Assembly (NCBI GenBank): GCA_040376705.1
Contig: JBEIQE010000007.1
Location: 62,001-126,000 of the forward strand
DNA length: 64,000 nt
DNA from: JBEIQE01 sp040376705
Lineage (GTDB): Bacteria > Pseudomonadota > Alphaproteobacteria > UBA2400
Direction: 5' to 3'
Shown: in pieces, positions 1 through 7,763 of the stretch
How positions within the stretch are numbered: position 1 is the stretch's first letter
Layout: the number at the start of each line of letters is the position of its first letter
The notes under the pieces: model-generated
Told to the model about the DNA's origin: nothing
The model's input: only the letters and a program-made list of their open reading frames with translations
Database searches by the model: none
Position numbers and translations under genes: made by a program

Positions 1-2
1 AG

Positions 3-320
3 GCTACCGTTGGCCAGCGTGCAAATGAAGCACTGGGTCTTAATTACCCGGTTCAGGGCACCGAGCTTTATCAGGGTGGGCTGACGGTAAATGGCAAACC
101 GCTGGTGATTAATCCCAACAACGTCTCGCAATATCGGCTCTCAAGCAGTGACCCCACGCCTGAGGAAATTGCTGTCGCCACCGCTATTACCCGCGTGGTA
201 GCCGATTTCAAACGGCTGGGCCGCAAAGCCCTGATTGAGCCGCCCAGTACTGGCCTGCAAGACCCGCTACGCTGGTTCTTTGAAGGCCCAGGTGGCAACA
301 AAGGTATCAAGCTTCAATAA
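3..320 (+). CDS. C-terminal part of an unrecognised protein (5' end outside window)
   Basis: An open frame runs from the window edge to a TAA at 318-320 and encodes about 105 residues ending in a polar, Gly/Pro-rich tail (WFFEGPGGNKGIKLQ). I do not recognise the family. The visible part has a short helical stretch (EEIAVATAITRVVADFKRLG) and no membrane segment or cysteine motif. Its stop codon lies inside the 3' end of the convergent oxygenase gene, an overlap of about 14 bp, so the two transcripts would be antisense at their ends. Reality as a gene is supported by the uninterrupted frame and good alphaproteobacterial codon use; function is unknown. Confidence 0.5.
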   Translation, partial: ATVGQRANEALGLNYPVQGTELYQGGLTVNGKPLVINPNNVSQYRLSSSDPTPEEIAVATAITRVVADFKRLGRKALIEPPSTGLQDPLRWFFEGPGGNKGIKLQ

Positions 321-1422
321 GCTTGCCTGTTAATACGCTATCGCCCACCGCATCCATATTAGCCATACGCACCTTAAGCGCTGCGTCATCATACATGAAG
401 GGCAGGAACGCATAGCGCGTACCACGCGTAACCGGCGTTGCCTCATGCAGCAGGCTGCATGAGAAAATAACAGCGCCGCCTGTAGGGGCACGATAAGTAC
501 GTGAGCCAAACTCCGGGAAGCGCAGATCGCCACCATCGTACTCCTCAGCATTGAGATTAAGCGTACAGGCAAAGCGGCGGTGCAGCGTGCCGCGGGTGGT
601 ATCATCACGATGCGGCTTGAAGAAACCGCCCGAAGTTGCATCGTAGCAGGCCACCAGATAGCGCTCGAGCTGCGTGACCTCAAACTGGAAGACCTTTTTG
701 ATTTGGGGCAGCAGGCGCGTCCAGATGCGCTCTTTCACAGCACCAGCCAATGCAGGATCGGTAATCAGGCTGTCGCGGCGGCGCTTGAAGTCAGGCACCT
801 CAACGTTCTGGGTTTTACCATCGATATCGCGGCTGATGCCGGATTCCTTATTCCCCGCCTCATGATAGTAACGGATGAGCCGTTGGCAGAACTCGGGCTC
901 AAACACGCGTGGAACCACCAGCACCGGTGCATGCAGCGGCACCCCAGCATACTCATCCGGCTTAGGCAGAGTGGCGAAGGCGGCCAGCGCATCTTTATAA
1001 TTGCTCAGGCTCCAGCTGTTCACTACCCGCAGGTTGGGGTCGAGCAGTATGAAGCCCAGCATCAGCTCATCCCCTGCAGGGGTTTGGCGCACAAGGCCCC
1101 AAGCGCCTACCGCCTCACGCGTAAAGTCCCATATAACCAAGGCTTTTTGCGCAATTTCCCTTACCAGCACATGATCGCTATCAGCCGGATCGCAGCTCAC
1201 GGCCACCAGCGCGCGGTGGTCCCAGTTATGCTGCGGCAGGGTTTTAACCACAGCAACCAAAGCCTCATGCGCGACTGGCACACTCGCCTTGCCATGCACA
1301 CACAGCAGGATGTAACGGCCTGCCAGCGTGCCAAAGGCCGATTCCGGCCCGAAGCTGGTGGTAACACCAATATGCGGCATCGCCTCGCCGGGCAGAATGG
1401 GCGTCTTGCGGGTCATGCTCAT
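307..1422 (-). CDS. Peroxiredoxin-fold domain fused to a 2OG-Fe(II) oxygenase (prolyl-4-hydroxylase type)
   Basis: This 371-residue protein has two parts. Residues about 10-160 look like an AhpC/TSA-type thioredoxin fold but show no peroxidatic cysteine where the family has its TxxC motif (the region reads CVHGKASVPVAHEAL). Residues about 170-360 form a 2-oxoglutarate/Fe(II) oxygenase of the P4Hc type. The iron ligands are visible as H-x-D in KPHRDD and the distal His in LLHEATPV, and the 2OG-binding Arg/Lys position is in RGTRYAF. I chose the ATG at 1422 because a GGAGG sits 8 nt upstream; a longer frame reaches 1527 without such support. It lies 55 bp after the class V aminotransferase on the same strand and is probably cotranscribed. 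The hydroxylated substrate is unknown. Confidence 0.8.
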   Translation of the reverse strand: MSMTRKTPILPGEAMPHIGVTTSFGPESAFGTLAGRYILLCVHGKASVPVAHEALVAVVKTLPQHNWDHRALVAVSCDPADSDHVLVREIAQKALVIWDFTREAVGAWGLVRQTPAGDELMLGFILLDPNLRVVNSWSLSNYKDALAAFATLPKPDEYAGVPLHAPVLVVPRVFEPEFCQRLIRYYHEAGNKESGISRDIDGKTQNVEVPDFKRRRDSLITDPALAGAVKERIWTRLLPQIKKVFQFEVTQLERYLVACYDATSGGFFKPHRDDTTRGTLHRRFACTLNLNAEEYDGGDLRFPEFGSRTYRAPTGGAVIFSCSLLHEATPVTRGTRYAFLPFMYDDAALKVRMANMDAVGDSVLTGKLIEA

Positions 1423-1477
1423 GCGGGCCTCCAAGAGCTGAAGGATACAACAGACAAACGCCGCAAAACACCCTGTT

Positions 1478-2629
1478 TTAGAGACAATCGCGTAGTTTTT
1501 GGTAGTCCTGCGGCTGGTTATAGGCAAAGGCCGACAGGCGCATCACCCATTTGTCAGGAACAGGCCAGTTACCGGACCACAACATGATGTTGTGCGCGCG
1601 CAGCAACCGCACCCGCAGATCAGCCCCGCTGCCTTGGCTCCAGACCGTGCTGACCAGCGTGCCGATCATATCCACCGGCGCATACTGCCAGCCCAAAATC
1701 TCGCGCGCCTCAAGGGCTAGTGCATGGTTACGCGCCATCACCCCTTCATGCCCTTCAGGGTGCAGGCTGCTGAAGAACGCAAACACCTCCGGCATGCATA
1801 AAACGCCTGTAAAATCAGCTGTTCCTGTCCAGTCGAACAGCTTATGCAGGCGGGAGCGCTGTTCTGATTTATCGTTATATCCGTGGCTGATCACCAGCGG
1901 GTCAATCCGCTCGCGCCAGCGCTCGCTTACCCATAAGAACGCGGTACCCGGTGGAGCGCAGAGCCATTTGTGGCAATTACCGGTGTAAAAATCAGCCCCC
2001 AGCGCTTCAATATCCAGCGCGATTTGCCCGGGTGCATGTGCACCATCGACCAATACATCCACCCCGCGCTGCTTCAGTTCGCGCACCAGCTTGTGCAGCG
2101 GCAAGATCAGGCCTGTGGGGCTGGTGATATGGTCAAGCAGCGCCAGCCTGGTGCGCGGTGTTACGGCTGCCAATACAGCTTCAACTACCTCATCACTATG
2201 ACTGAGCGGGAACGGCACATTGGCCGCCACCACACGCGCGCCCTTGGCACTGCCCCACTTCTGTGCGGCGTTAATGCAGGCGTTATACCCATGGCTGGTC
2301 ACCAGCACTTCATCGTTAGCCTTGAACGGGTATGAGGCAAGCACCGTGTTAACACCTTCAGTGGCGTTACGCACAAACACCAAGCCTGCCGAGTCGGCCT
2401 TGATAAACGCCGCAAGATGATTGCGCGCCGCCTCAAACGCAGCATCAAGCTCATTATAGATAAAGCCTGTGGGATTGGCCTGAAAACGCGCACGCCATGC
2501 GTTTTGCGCCGCCAGTACAGGTGCAGGACATGCACCGAAAGAGCCATGATTCAACTGGCTTAGACCTGCCGCGGCGAAAGGCCAATGCGTCTGCCATGAC
2601 AAACTTTGCGAGGAAGAAAAATGACTCAT
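1478..2629 (-). CDS. PLP-dependent class V aminotransferase (isopenicillin-N epimerase-like)
   Basis: A 383-residue cytosolic PLP enzyme of the NifS/isopenicillin-N epimerase branch. The PLP-binding Asp/His region is seen as DVLVDGAHAPGQ, and the Schiff-base lysine is in GNCHKWLCAPPG. The N-terminal LNHGSFGACP is typical of epimerase-like members and distinguishes them from cysteine desulfurases. The ATG at 2629 has GGAG 8 nt upstream; a GTG at 2635 is the alternative. It is the first gene of a two-gene minus-strand unit with the 2OG oxygenase. Family members act on varied amino acids, so no substrate can be assigned. Confidence 0.8.
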   Translation of the reverse strand: MSHFSSSQSLSWQTHWPFAAAGLSQLNHGSFGACPAPVLAAQNAWRARFQANPTGFIYNELDAAFEAARNHLAAFIKADSAGLVFVRNATEGVNTVLASYPFKANDEVLVTSHGYNACINAAQKWGSAKGARVVAANVPFPLSHSDEVVEAVLAAVTPRTRLALLDHITSPTGLILPLHKLVRELKQRGVDVLVDGAHAPGQIALDIEALGADFYTGNCHKWLCAPPGTAFLWVSERWRERIDPLVISHGYNDKSEQRSRLHKLFDWTGTADFTGVLCMPEVFAFFSSLHPEGHEGVMARNHALALEAREILGWQYAPVDMIGTLVSTVWSQGSGADLRVRLLRAHNIMLWSGNWPVPDKWVMRLSAFAYNQPQDYQKLRDCL

Positions 2630-2776
2630 ACGCACGTCTCCACTTGCGCTTAAATATTAGGCAGCGCTAGGATGAGCGTGACATGAGTCGGGCCCTTCTG
2701 CAGGGGGTGATAAGAGTCAAGTCAGTTTGGTAGTCACACCAGTTAATGCTTAGTAAAAATTCGAGTCGGGAATCGC

Positions 2777-2806
2777 TTGACGAGTCTGTTTCGCGAAGGT
2801 TATAAC
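2777..2806 (+). promoter_or_regulatory. Sigma-70-type promoter of rpsT
   Basis: TTGACG at 2777-2782 and TATAAC at 2801-2806, separated by 18 nt, about 65 bp before the rpsT start codon. Position, strand and near-consensus hexamers fit a strong ribosomal-protein promoter. No experimental start site is known. Confidence 0.65.
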
Positions 2807-2820
2807 GCCCGCCTCGCTGC

Positions 2821-2829
2821 TGTGGATAA
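2821..2829 (-). promoter_or_regulatory. Perfect DnaA box in the rpsT leader
   Basis: TGTGGATAA at 2821-2829 is the exact reverse complement of the consensus DnaA box TTATCCACA. It lies just downstream of the rpsT promoter and 680-740 bp before dnaA. A single 9-mer can occur by chance, but another perfect box lies upstream of dnaB (43985-43993). Confidence 0.55.
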
Positions 2830-2869
2830 CTATTGCAGCCAACACCAGTAGGACCCCTTGGAGTAAACA

Positions 2870-3205
2870 ATGGCCAATCATAAATCCGCCGTTAAGCGCG
2901 CACGTCAGACCATTAAGAAGACCGAAGTGAATCGTGCCCGCACGAGCCGCGTTCGTACCTTCGTGCGCAAGGTGGAAGAAGCGATTGCCAGTGGTGATGA
3001 AGCAGCTGCCAAGCTCGCGCTCAAGGCTGCACAGCCTGAGATGGCCCGCGCCGCCCAGAAGGGTCTGACCAAGAAGAATACCGTTTCGCGCAAGCTGTCG
3101 CGTCTCTCGAGCCGTATCAAGAAGCTCAAGGATGCGCCGAAGGCTGAAGCACCTGCCAAGGCTGCCCCTAAGAAGGCTGCCCCCAAGAAGGCCGCTGCCA
3201 AGTAA
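2870..3205 (+). CDS. rpsT: 30S ribosomal protein S20
   Basis: A 111-residue basic protein beginning MANHKSAVKRARQ, the characteristic start of S20, which binds 16S rRNA early in small-subunit assembly. The canonical part ends near residue 88; the last 20 or so residues are a low-complexity Lys/Ala/Pro tail (KAAPKKAA repeated). GGAG at 2860-2863 lies 6 nt before the ATG. It sits directly upstream of dnaA, a common alphaproteobacterial order, and has a strong promoter of its own. Confidence 0.97.
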   Translation: MANHKSAVKRARQTIKKTEVNRARTSRVRTFVRKVEEAIASGDEAAAKLALKAAQPEMARAAQKGLTKKNTVSRKLSRLSSRIKKLKDAPKAEAPAKAAPKKAAPKKAAAK

Positions 3206-3559
3206 GCTAGCCAGTCTAGTCTCAATACCAGTACGACCAAATTTGCGAGCAGCGCCTCGCCACGGGAGAGCTATGTCTATGCGTCACCTCGAGTCATTTC
3301 TTTGCGTAGTTGGTCAGGCTTCTAGTTCTTCATTGCACGGCGTCATGCAGCGCCCTAGAGTTACGATACTCAAGTATCGTAAAGACATGGGTTTAAACGT
3401 GCAGCCGTATTCACTTCATAAATACAATAACGATAATCGTGAATACTGTAATCACCCCCAGCGGCGACATTAAACCCAAGTAAAACAGGGTTTAGTGCAG
3501 TCCTCAGGATGGATCTGGTAGTTCAAAACGCGCCTCAGGCGCGGTGCAGGGAGCGGATG
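3206..3559. other. Long rpsT-dnaA intergenic leader
   Basis: About 350 bp without a convincing gene. It holds a 22-bp palindrome (3361-3382) and a TAAACCC/GGGTTTA inverted repeat (arms 3471-3477 and 3488-3494). I find no clear terminator after rpsT, so read-through into dnaA is possible. The small frames here have poor coding character. Confidence 0.5.
3361..3382. promoter_or_regulatory. 22-bp inverted repeat upstream of dnaA (candidate operator)
   Basis: TTACGATACT, a 2-bp CA spacer, then AGTATCGTAA: two perfect 10-bp arms. It lies about 180-200 bp upstream of the preferred dnaA start. The length and tight spacer suit a dimeric repressor; there is no poly-T tail, so it is not a terminator. 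Which regulator binds is unknown. Confidence 0.5.
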
Positions 3560-4960
3560 ATGGGTGAGAGCGGGAAACTCGAAGAGCAATGGGCACGCGT
3601 AAAAGTGCGCCTGAAGGAAGAAGTGGGCGAAGCCGCTTATAAAAACTGGCTCCGTGCACTTACCCTTATCGGCCTTGAAGGCTCAGAGCTGGTTTTAGGC
3701 GTTCCAAGCCGTGTCTCGCGCGACTGGGTACGTGCCAATTACGCCGACCGTCTGCGCTCGCTCTGGAGTGCCGAGAATTCGGCCGTCAAATCCGTCGAGG
3801 TGATGCTCTCGGCTACACTTACACCGGCTCTTGCTGATACAGGCATCAGCGCACCCGCCAACGATCTGGCCCCCACCATCGGGCTTATTGCGGCTAATCC
3901 TTCTATTGAATCGGCCTTCAAAGACCCGCGCGATGATATGTCGACCACGCTCGACCCGCGCTATACCTTCGACAGCTTCATTGTGGGTAAACCGAACGAG
4001 CTGGCACATGCCGCCGCCCGCCGCGTGGCCGAAGCCAGCACTGTAACCTTCAACCCGCTGTTCCTTTACGGTGGCGTAGGCTTGGGTAAAACCCATTTGA
4101 TGCACGCCATTGCCAACCACATTCGCGCCAAGCACCCCGAGCGCAAGGTACTCTACCTCTCGGCCGAGAAGTTCATGTACCAGTTCATCAAGGCCGTTCG
4201 GTATAAAGATACGCACGCGTTCAAGGACCAGTTCCGCTCGGTCGATGTGCTGATGATCGATGACGTGCAGTTCATTATCGGCCGCGATGCCACGCAGGAA
4301 GAGTTCTTCCACACCTTTAACGCACTGGTCGACCAGAACCGTCAGGTCATCATCTCGGCTGACAAGTCGCCGTCCGATCTCGAAGGCATGGAAGAGCGCC
4401 TGCGCTCACGCCTCGGCTGGGGCCTGGTAGCCGACCTGCACCCCACCACGTATGAGCTGCGCCTTGGCATCTTGCAGAGCAAGGCCGAGCGCATGAACCG
4501 CGCGGTACCGCCCAAGGTGCTTGAGTTCCTGGCGCACAAGATTACATCCAACGTGCGTGAGCTTGAGGGCGCGCTGAACCGCATAATTGCGCATGCCGAG
4601 CTGGTGGGCCGCCCGATTGGCCTTGAAGCCGCGCAGGATGTACTGCAGGACCTGCTGCGCGCGCACGACCGTCGCATCACGATTGATGAAATCCAGCGTC
4701 AGGTAGCGGCGCATTACAATATCCGCCTGGCCGATATGTCATCGGCCCGCCGTTCGCGCACCATCGCCCGCCCGCGCCAGATTGCCATGTATCTGGCCAA
4801 GCAGCTCACCCCGCGCTCACTGCCCGAAATCGGCCGCAAGTTCGGTGGCCGCGATCACACCACCGTGATGCACGCTGTTAAGGTGATTGAGCAGATGAAG
4901 GGCGTTGACCCCAACTTTGCCGAAGACCTCGACCTCTTGAAGCGTATGCTTGAGGGTTAG
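3560..4960 (+). CDS. dnaA: Chromosomal replication initiator DnaA
   Basis: AAA+ ATPase that binds DnaA boxes, melts the origin and loads the DnaB helicase. Domain I is at residues about 5-75 (LEEQWARVKVRLKEEVG...KNWL), followed by a linker. The AAA+ core starts at the conserved LDPRYTFDSF, with Walker A GGVGLGKTHL and Walker B VLMIDDVQF. The C-terminal DNA-binding signature is GGRDHTTVMHAVK. I prefer ATG 3560 because AGGGAG lies about 6 nt upstream; in-frame ATGs at 3557 and 3509 are possible, the latter with a badly spaced AGG. The resulting length of 466 aa is normal. The leader contains strong inverted repeats. The gene ends 3 bp before the AT-rich ORF. Confidence 0.97.
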   Translation: MGESGKLEEQWARVKVRLKEEVGEAAYKNWLRALTLIGLEGSELVLGVPSRVSRDWVRANYADRLRSLWSAENSAVKSVEVMLSATLTPALADTGISAPANDLAPTIGLIAANPSIESAFKDPRDDMSTTLDPRYTFDSFIVGKPNELAHAAARRVAEASTVTFNPLFLYGGVGLGKTHLMHAIANHIRAKHPERKVLYLSAEKFMYQFIKAVRYKDTHAFKDQFRSVDVLMIDDVQFIIGRDATQEEFFHTFNALVDQNRQVIISADKSPSDLEGMEERLRSRLGWGLVADLHPTTYELRLGILQSKAERMNRAVPPKVLEFLAHKITSNVRELEGALNRIIAHAELVGRPIGLEAAQDVLQDLLRAHDRRITIDEIQRQVAAHYNIRLADMSSARRSRTIARPRQIAMYLAKQLTPRSLPEIGRKFGGRDHTTVMHAVKVIEQMKGVDPNFAEDLDLLKRMLEG

Positions 4961-4963
4961 GCT

Positions 4964-5704
4964 GTGAAGCACCCCAAGGATAACGAGATACAAGTTTTCT
5001 CATTTATCCTTGGAGCATTCACTACATGCCTTATCTTTTTACTTCTTGCGGCCAACTTTTACTGGAGCACGGTAAAAGAATGGCAAGATCTAATTGGCGC
5101 CGCCATCGGTGTTTTAGGCGCATATGCGATTGCTTCATGGCAAATTCAACATGATAAAAAGAAAAGCAATTTGCATGAACTTGATGCAACTCGCTCAGCC
5201 TATATTTTCTTTTTTAACAAAATTCTTCAAACAATAAGAGGTGTAGATGTTGCTGCACTTAAATTATCAGAAAAATTTATTCCCGGATTTTATGAGGATA
5301 ACTTCAATGTCGATGCTGACGTTAGAAAAGTTTTTTTAGAAGAAACAGAGAAATTCCCGACTCCATATGACATTGAGAACTCTATATCTGGGAGACTTAC
5401 ACCCAAGCATTATATGAAATTTTGCTCACTTAATCGCACGTACGAGCTAGCACTCAGCTCGACATCATCAATAAAACGTTACGCTAACGAAGAAGAGAAA
5501 ATTCTTTCGTTCTTTGAGGAGGTTGCTGAATATTTACACCGTATGTTAGCGCTAAAAAATGAAGTTGAAATCAAATTGAGCGACCTAAAGGTAGAGAAAG
5601 AAGAGATTGTTTATATTAATTACGTTGCACTGATTACAATACTGAATACTAAAAAACCAAATTGGTTACAGAGACGCCAAGAAAAAAGAAAAGCCGCAAA
5701 GTAG
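4964..5704 (+). CDS. Unknown AT-rich membrane protein with coiled-coil-like soluble part
   Basis: I do not recognise this 246-residue protein. Two hydrophobic helices are visible near residues 10-32 and 40-60 (FSFILGAFTTCLIFLLLA; LIGAAIGVLGAYAIAS), then QIQHDKKK and a long charged helical region rich in Lys, Glu, Phe and Asn. The topology resembles small two-TM helical-tail proteins common in mobile or defence regions. Codon use is clearly AT-richer than both neighbours, suggesting recent transfer. It starts with GTG only 3 bp after the dnaA stop, with GAGGG in the end of dnaA acting as ribosome-binding site, so it may be cotranscribed with dnaA. Confidence 0.7.
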   Translation: MKHPKDNEIQVFSFILGAFTTCLIFLLLAANFYWSTVKEWQDLIGAAIGVLGAYAIASWQIQHDKKKSNLHELDATRSAYIFFFNKILQTIRGVDVAALKLSEKFIPGFYEDNFNVDADVRKVFLEETEKFPTPYDIENSISGRLTPKHYMKFCSLNRTYELALSSTSSIKRYANEEEKILSFFEEVAEYLHRMLALKNEVEIKLSDLKVEKEEIVYINYVALITILNTKKPNWLQRRQEKRKAAK

Positions 5705-5752
5705 ACTGAATAATATCCTGCATATGAGATTAAACAAAAGTTGAGCTGCTTA

Positions 5753-6277
5753 ATGCCTGAAACACTCCACATCCCCCACCCGCTTAACCTCGTTCTACGT
5801 CCATGGCGGGGCAGCGATCTGGCGCAGCTCATTACCGCCGCCAACCACCCGCAGCTGGCCAAGCTGTTGCCGCACCCTTATAGCGAGGCAGATGCGCTGT
5901 TGTGGCTGCACGAAGCCGCCACCACGCAGCATGATTTATTCTGGGCCATAACGGTGGATGATGCGCCAGTAGGCGGCATCGGGTTTCGTGCCATGCAATG
6001 GAGCCACGCGGGTGTTGGGGTTGTGGGTTACTGGCTCACGCCTGCTTACTGGCAGCAAGGGATTGTACCCGCCTGCCTGAATGTTGCCGCCAAACATGCC
6101 CTTGAAAACACACCACTGCGCCGCCTTGAGGCGGGCGTATACTCAAGCAACCCCGCCTCCATGCGGGTGCTGGAGAAGGCGGGCTTTACCCGTGAAGCCG
6201 AATTGAAACGCCGCATCATCGCCAAGGGCGATGTGCTGGATGAAATCATCTATGCGCGGTTTAGGCCTGAAGCTTAA
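5753..6277 (+). CDS. GNAT-family N-acetyltransferase (RimJ/RimL type)
   Basis: A 174-residue acetyl-CoA-dependent acyltransferase. The pattern is that of RimJ/RimL proteins: an N-terminal LRPWRGSDLAQL, a middle VGGIGF strand, VVGYWLTPAYWQQGIVPACL at the acetyl-CoA loop, then the terminal SSNPASMRVLEKAGF motif and a final LDEIIYARFR strand. The CoA loop is QQGIVPAC instead of the common RGxGxA, a mild departure. The ATG at 5753 is preferred over TTG 5741; neither has a strong ribosome-binding site. The acceptor could be a ribosomal protein N-terminus or a small molecule. Confidence 0.85.
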   Translation: MPETLHIPHPLNLVLRPWRGSDLAQLITAANHPQLAKLLPHPYSEADALLWLHEAATTQHDLFWAITVDDAPVGGIGFRAMQWSHAGVGVVGYWLTPAYWQQGIVPACLNVAAKHALENTPLRRLEAGVYSSNPASMRVLEKAGFTREAELKRRIIAKGDVLDEIIYARFRPEA

Positions 6278-6285
6278 GGCCAAAC

Positions 6286-6642
6286 TTAAGGCTTGAAGTT
6301 CCAGCTGCCATCGGCGTTCTGGCTGAAGAAGCCCTTATGGTCTTTCGACATTTCCTGATTGTTGATCTTCATGGTCATACTAAAGCTGCAGTTATAACCT
6401 GCCACCGGCGCTTCAACCGCTGTGCACTCGCCGCGGGTGAACTTCGAGAAGCCCTGGAAGCCCGGCATGCTCTGGCCAGCATGCTGGCTGGCGCGCGCCA
6501 GACCGCGCTCAACGTCAGCCTTGATGTTGGCGCCGACCACCGCCTGCATTTCCTCAGCCGTGGGGCCGTTTGATTTGGCATCATCGCCGCATGCCGCGAG
6601 CAATGTAAGGGCACCAACCATAACCAGAGATGAGATACGCAT
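6286..6642 (-). CDS. Small lipoprotein, paralogue of the upstream one
   Basis: 118 residues with a type II signal peptide: a hydrophobic helix followed by the lipobox LLAAC, modified Cys near residue 18. The mature part has two further cysteines (GECTA, YNCSF) that could pair, and ends in a short beta-like GSWNFKP. It shares the pattern helix, GF.GFSK, C, Y.C.F with the adjacent gene at 6645-6992, so the two arose by tandem duplication. The ATG follows the upstream stop by 2 bp, with AGGAGA overlapping the end of that gene. Function unknown; probably envelope-anchored. Confidence 0.75.
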   Translation of the reverse strand: MRISSLVMVGALTLLAACGDDAKSNGPTAEEMQAVVGANIKADVERGLARASQHAGQSMPGFQGFSKFTRGECTAVEAPVAGYNCSFSMTMKINNQEMSKDHKGFFSQNADGSWNFKP

Positions 6643-6644
6643 AC

Positions 6645-6992
6645 TTATTCTCCTGAAGTTCCGAGTTCAACCACCCAGCCCTGCTCGGTCTGGTAAAAAC
6701 GCCCTGTCTCTTCATCGCTTTCGGTTTTGCCCGCGATGGTGGCTGTATACGCAAACTTGCAGCTATACCCGCGGTCATCCGCCAGCTCGGCACAGGCAAT
6801 TTTGCTAAAGCCGTCAAATCCCTCAAAGTCCTTCACCTGCACTGGCGTACCTTCAGTACCGGTTTGGCGCGTAAGGGCAATGGTCTCGGAGATCAAGCGG
6901 TCGACCGCCTTTTCCATATCCTTTGCGCTCGGCTCGCCGGAACAACCGGTCAGCGCCAGCAGAAGGGGAAAAAGTAAAAACGCGCGCAGCAT
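6645..6992 (-). CDS. Small lipoprotein, first of a tandem pair
   Basis: 115 residues starting MLRAFLLFPLLLALTGCSG, a clear lipoprotein signal with the lipobox LTGC. The mature region includes GFDGFSKIACAEL and GYSCKFAYTATI, matching the downstream paralogue in cysteine spacing and in the FSK-C-Y-C-F layout. It is divergently placed from scoB. It could be an envelope stress or binding protein; nothing in the sequence decides this. Confidence 0.75.
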   Translation of the reverse strand: MLRAFLLFPLLLALTGCSGEPSAKDMEKAVDRLISETIALTRQTGTEGTPVQVKDFEGFDGFSKIACAELADDRGYSCKFAYTATIAGKTESDEETGRFYQTEQGWVVELGTSGE

Positions 6993-7101
6993 TAGGGCTC
7001 CAAAAATTCACCCACAGTGTAGGAAAACTTCCATCTTGCGCCAAGGCGTAATCTGGCCATTATGGGGGCTGGTTTTATCTTTTGTGCCGATGGAGACATG
7101 T

Positions 7102-7755
7102 ATGCCCTGGACCCGTGATGACCTTGCCAAGCGCGCTGCCCTTGAACTGCGTGATGGCTATTACGTGAACCTTGGTATCGGCATCCCCACGCTGGTAGCC
7201 AATTTCATTCCTGACGGCATGGACGTAACCCTGCAGAGCGAAAACGGCATGCTGGGTATCGGCCCCTTCCCGTTTGAAGGTGAGGAAGACCCCGATCTGA
7301 TTAACGCTGGCAAACAGACCATTACCGCCCTGCCGCGCTCGAGCTACTTCAGCAGTGCTGACAGCTTTGCCATGATCCGCGGGGGTCATATCGATCTTTC
7401 AATCCTTGGCGCCATGCAGGTGTCTGAGTTCGGTGATCTCGCCAACTGGATGGTACCCGGCAAGATGGTGAAGGGCATGGGCGGCGCCATGGACCTCGTG
7501 GCTGGCGTAAAGAACGTGGTTGTGGTGATGGAGCACACCACCAAAGAGGGTGAGAGCAAGTTCCTCAAGAGCTGCAACCTGCCACTCACAGGCAAGGGCG
7601 TGGTCGACCTGCTGATTACCGATCTGGCCGTGTTCCAGATTGACGCCAAGGCTGGCGCCACCCTGATCGAGATGGCGCCGGGCGTAACCTTGGACGAAGT
7701 GAAGGCCAAGACCGAGGCTCCGTTCAAAGTAGCAGCGCAGCTAAAAGCGGCTTAA
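7102..7755 (+). CDS. scoB: 3-oxoacid CoA-transferase, subunit B
   Basis: 217 residues matching the B subunit of succinyl-CoA:3-oxoacid (or acetoacetate) CoA-transferase, which moves CoA between acyl groups via a glutamyl-CoA intermediate. The catalytic Glu is in LQSENGMLG, and NLGIGIPTLVANFIP and GGHIDLSILGAMQVSEFGDLANW are typical. GGAG at 7092-7095 is 6 nt before ATG 7102; an ATG at 7090 is less likely. The partner A subunit, normally adjacent, is absent: upstream are divergent lipoproteins and downstream an unrelated convergent gene. Confidence 0.93.
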   Translation: MPWTRDDLAKRAALELRDGYYVNLGIGIPTLVANFIPDGMDVTLQSENGMLGIGPFPFEGEEDPDLINAGKQTITALPRSSYFSSADSFAMIRGGHIDLSILGAMQVSEFGDLANWMVPGKMVKGMGGAMDLVAGVKNVVVVMEHTTKEGESKFLKSCNLPLTGKGVVDLLITDLAVFQIDAKAGATLIEMAPGVTLDEVKAKTEAPFKVAAQLKAA

Positions 7756-7763
7756 TAGGCGTA

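Noticed and set aside
580..1587. Long plus-strand frame (335 codons) opposite the oxygenase gene
   Set aside because: Antisense shadow: the minus strand has clear oxygenase motifs and an SD, while this frame has no family features.
3132..3473. 113-codon frame overlapping the rpsT tail
   Set aside because: Arg/Pro-rich out-of-frame reading of the Lys/Ala tail; no SD.
2777..3559. Chromosomal origin at rpsT-dnaA
   Set aside because: Only one perfect DnaA box and no AT-rich unwinding element or box cluster; insufficient for an oriC call.
6727..7101. Upstream extension of the scoB frame
   Set aside because: It overlaps a lipoprotein gene on the other strand and adds 125 residues absent from the family; an SD marks 7102.
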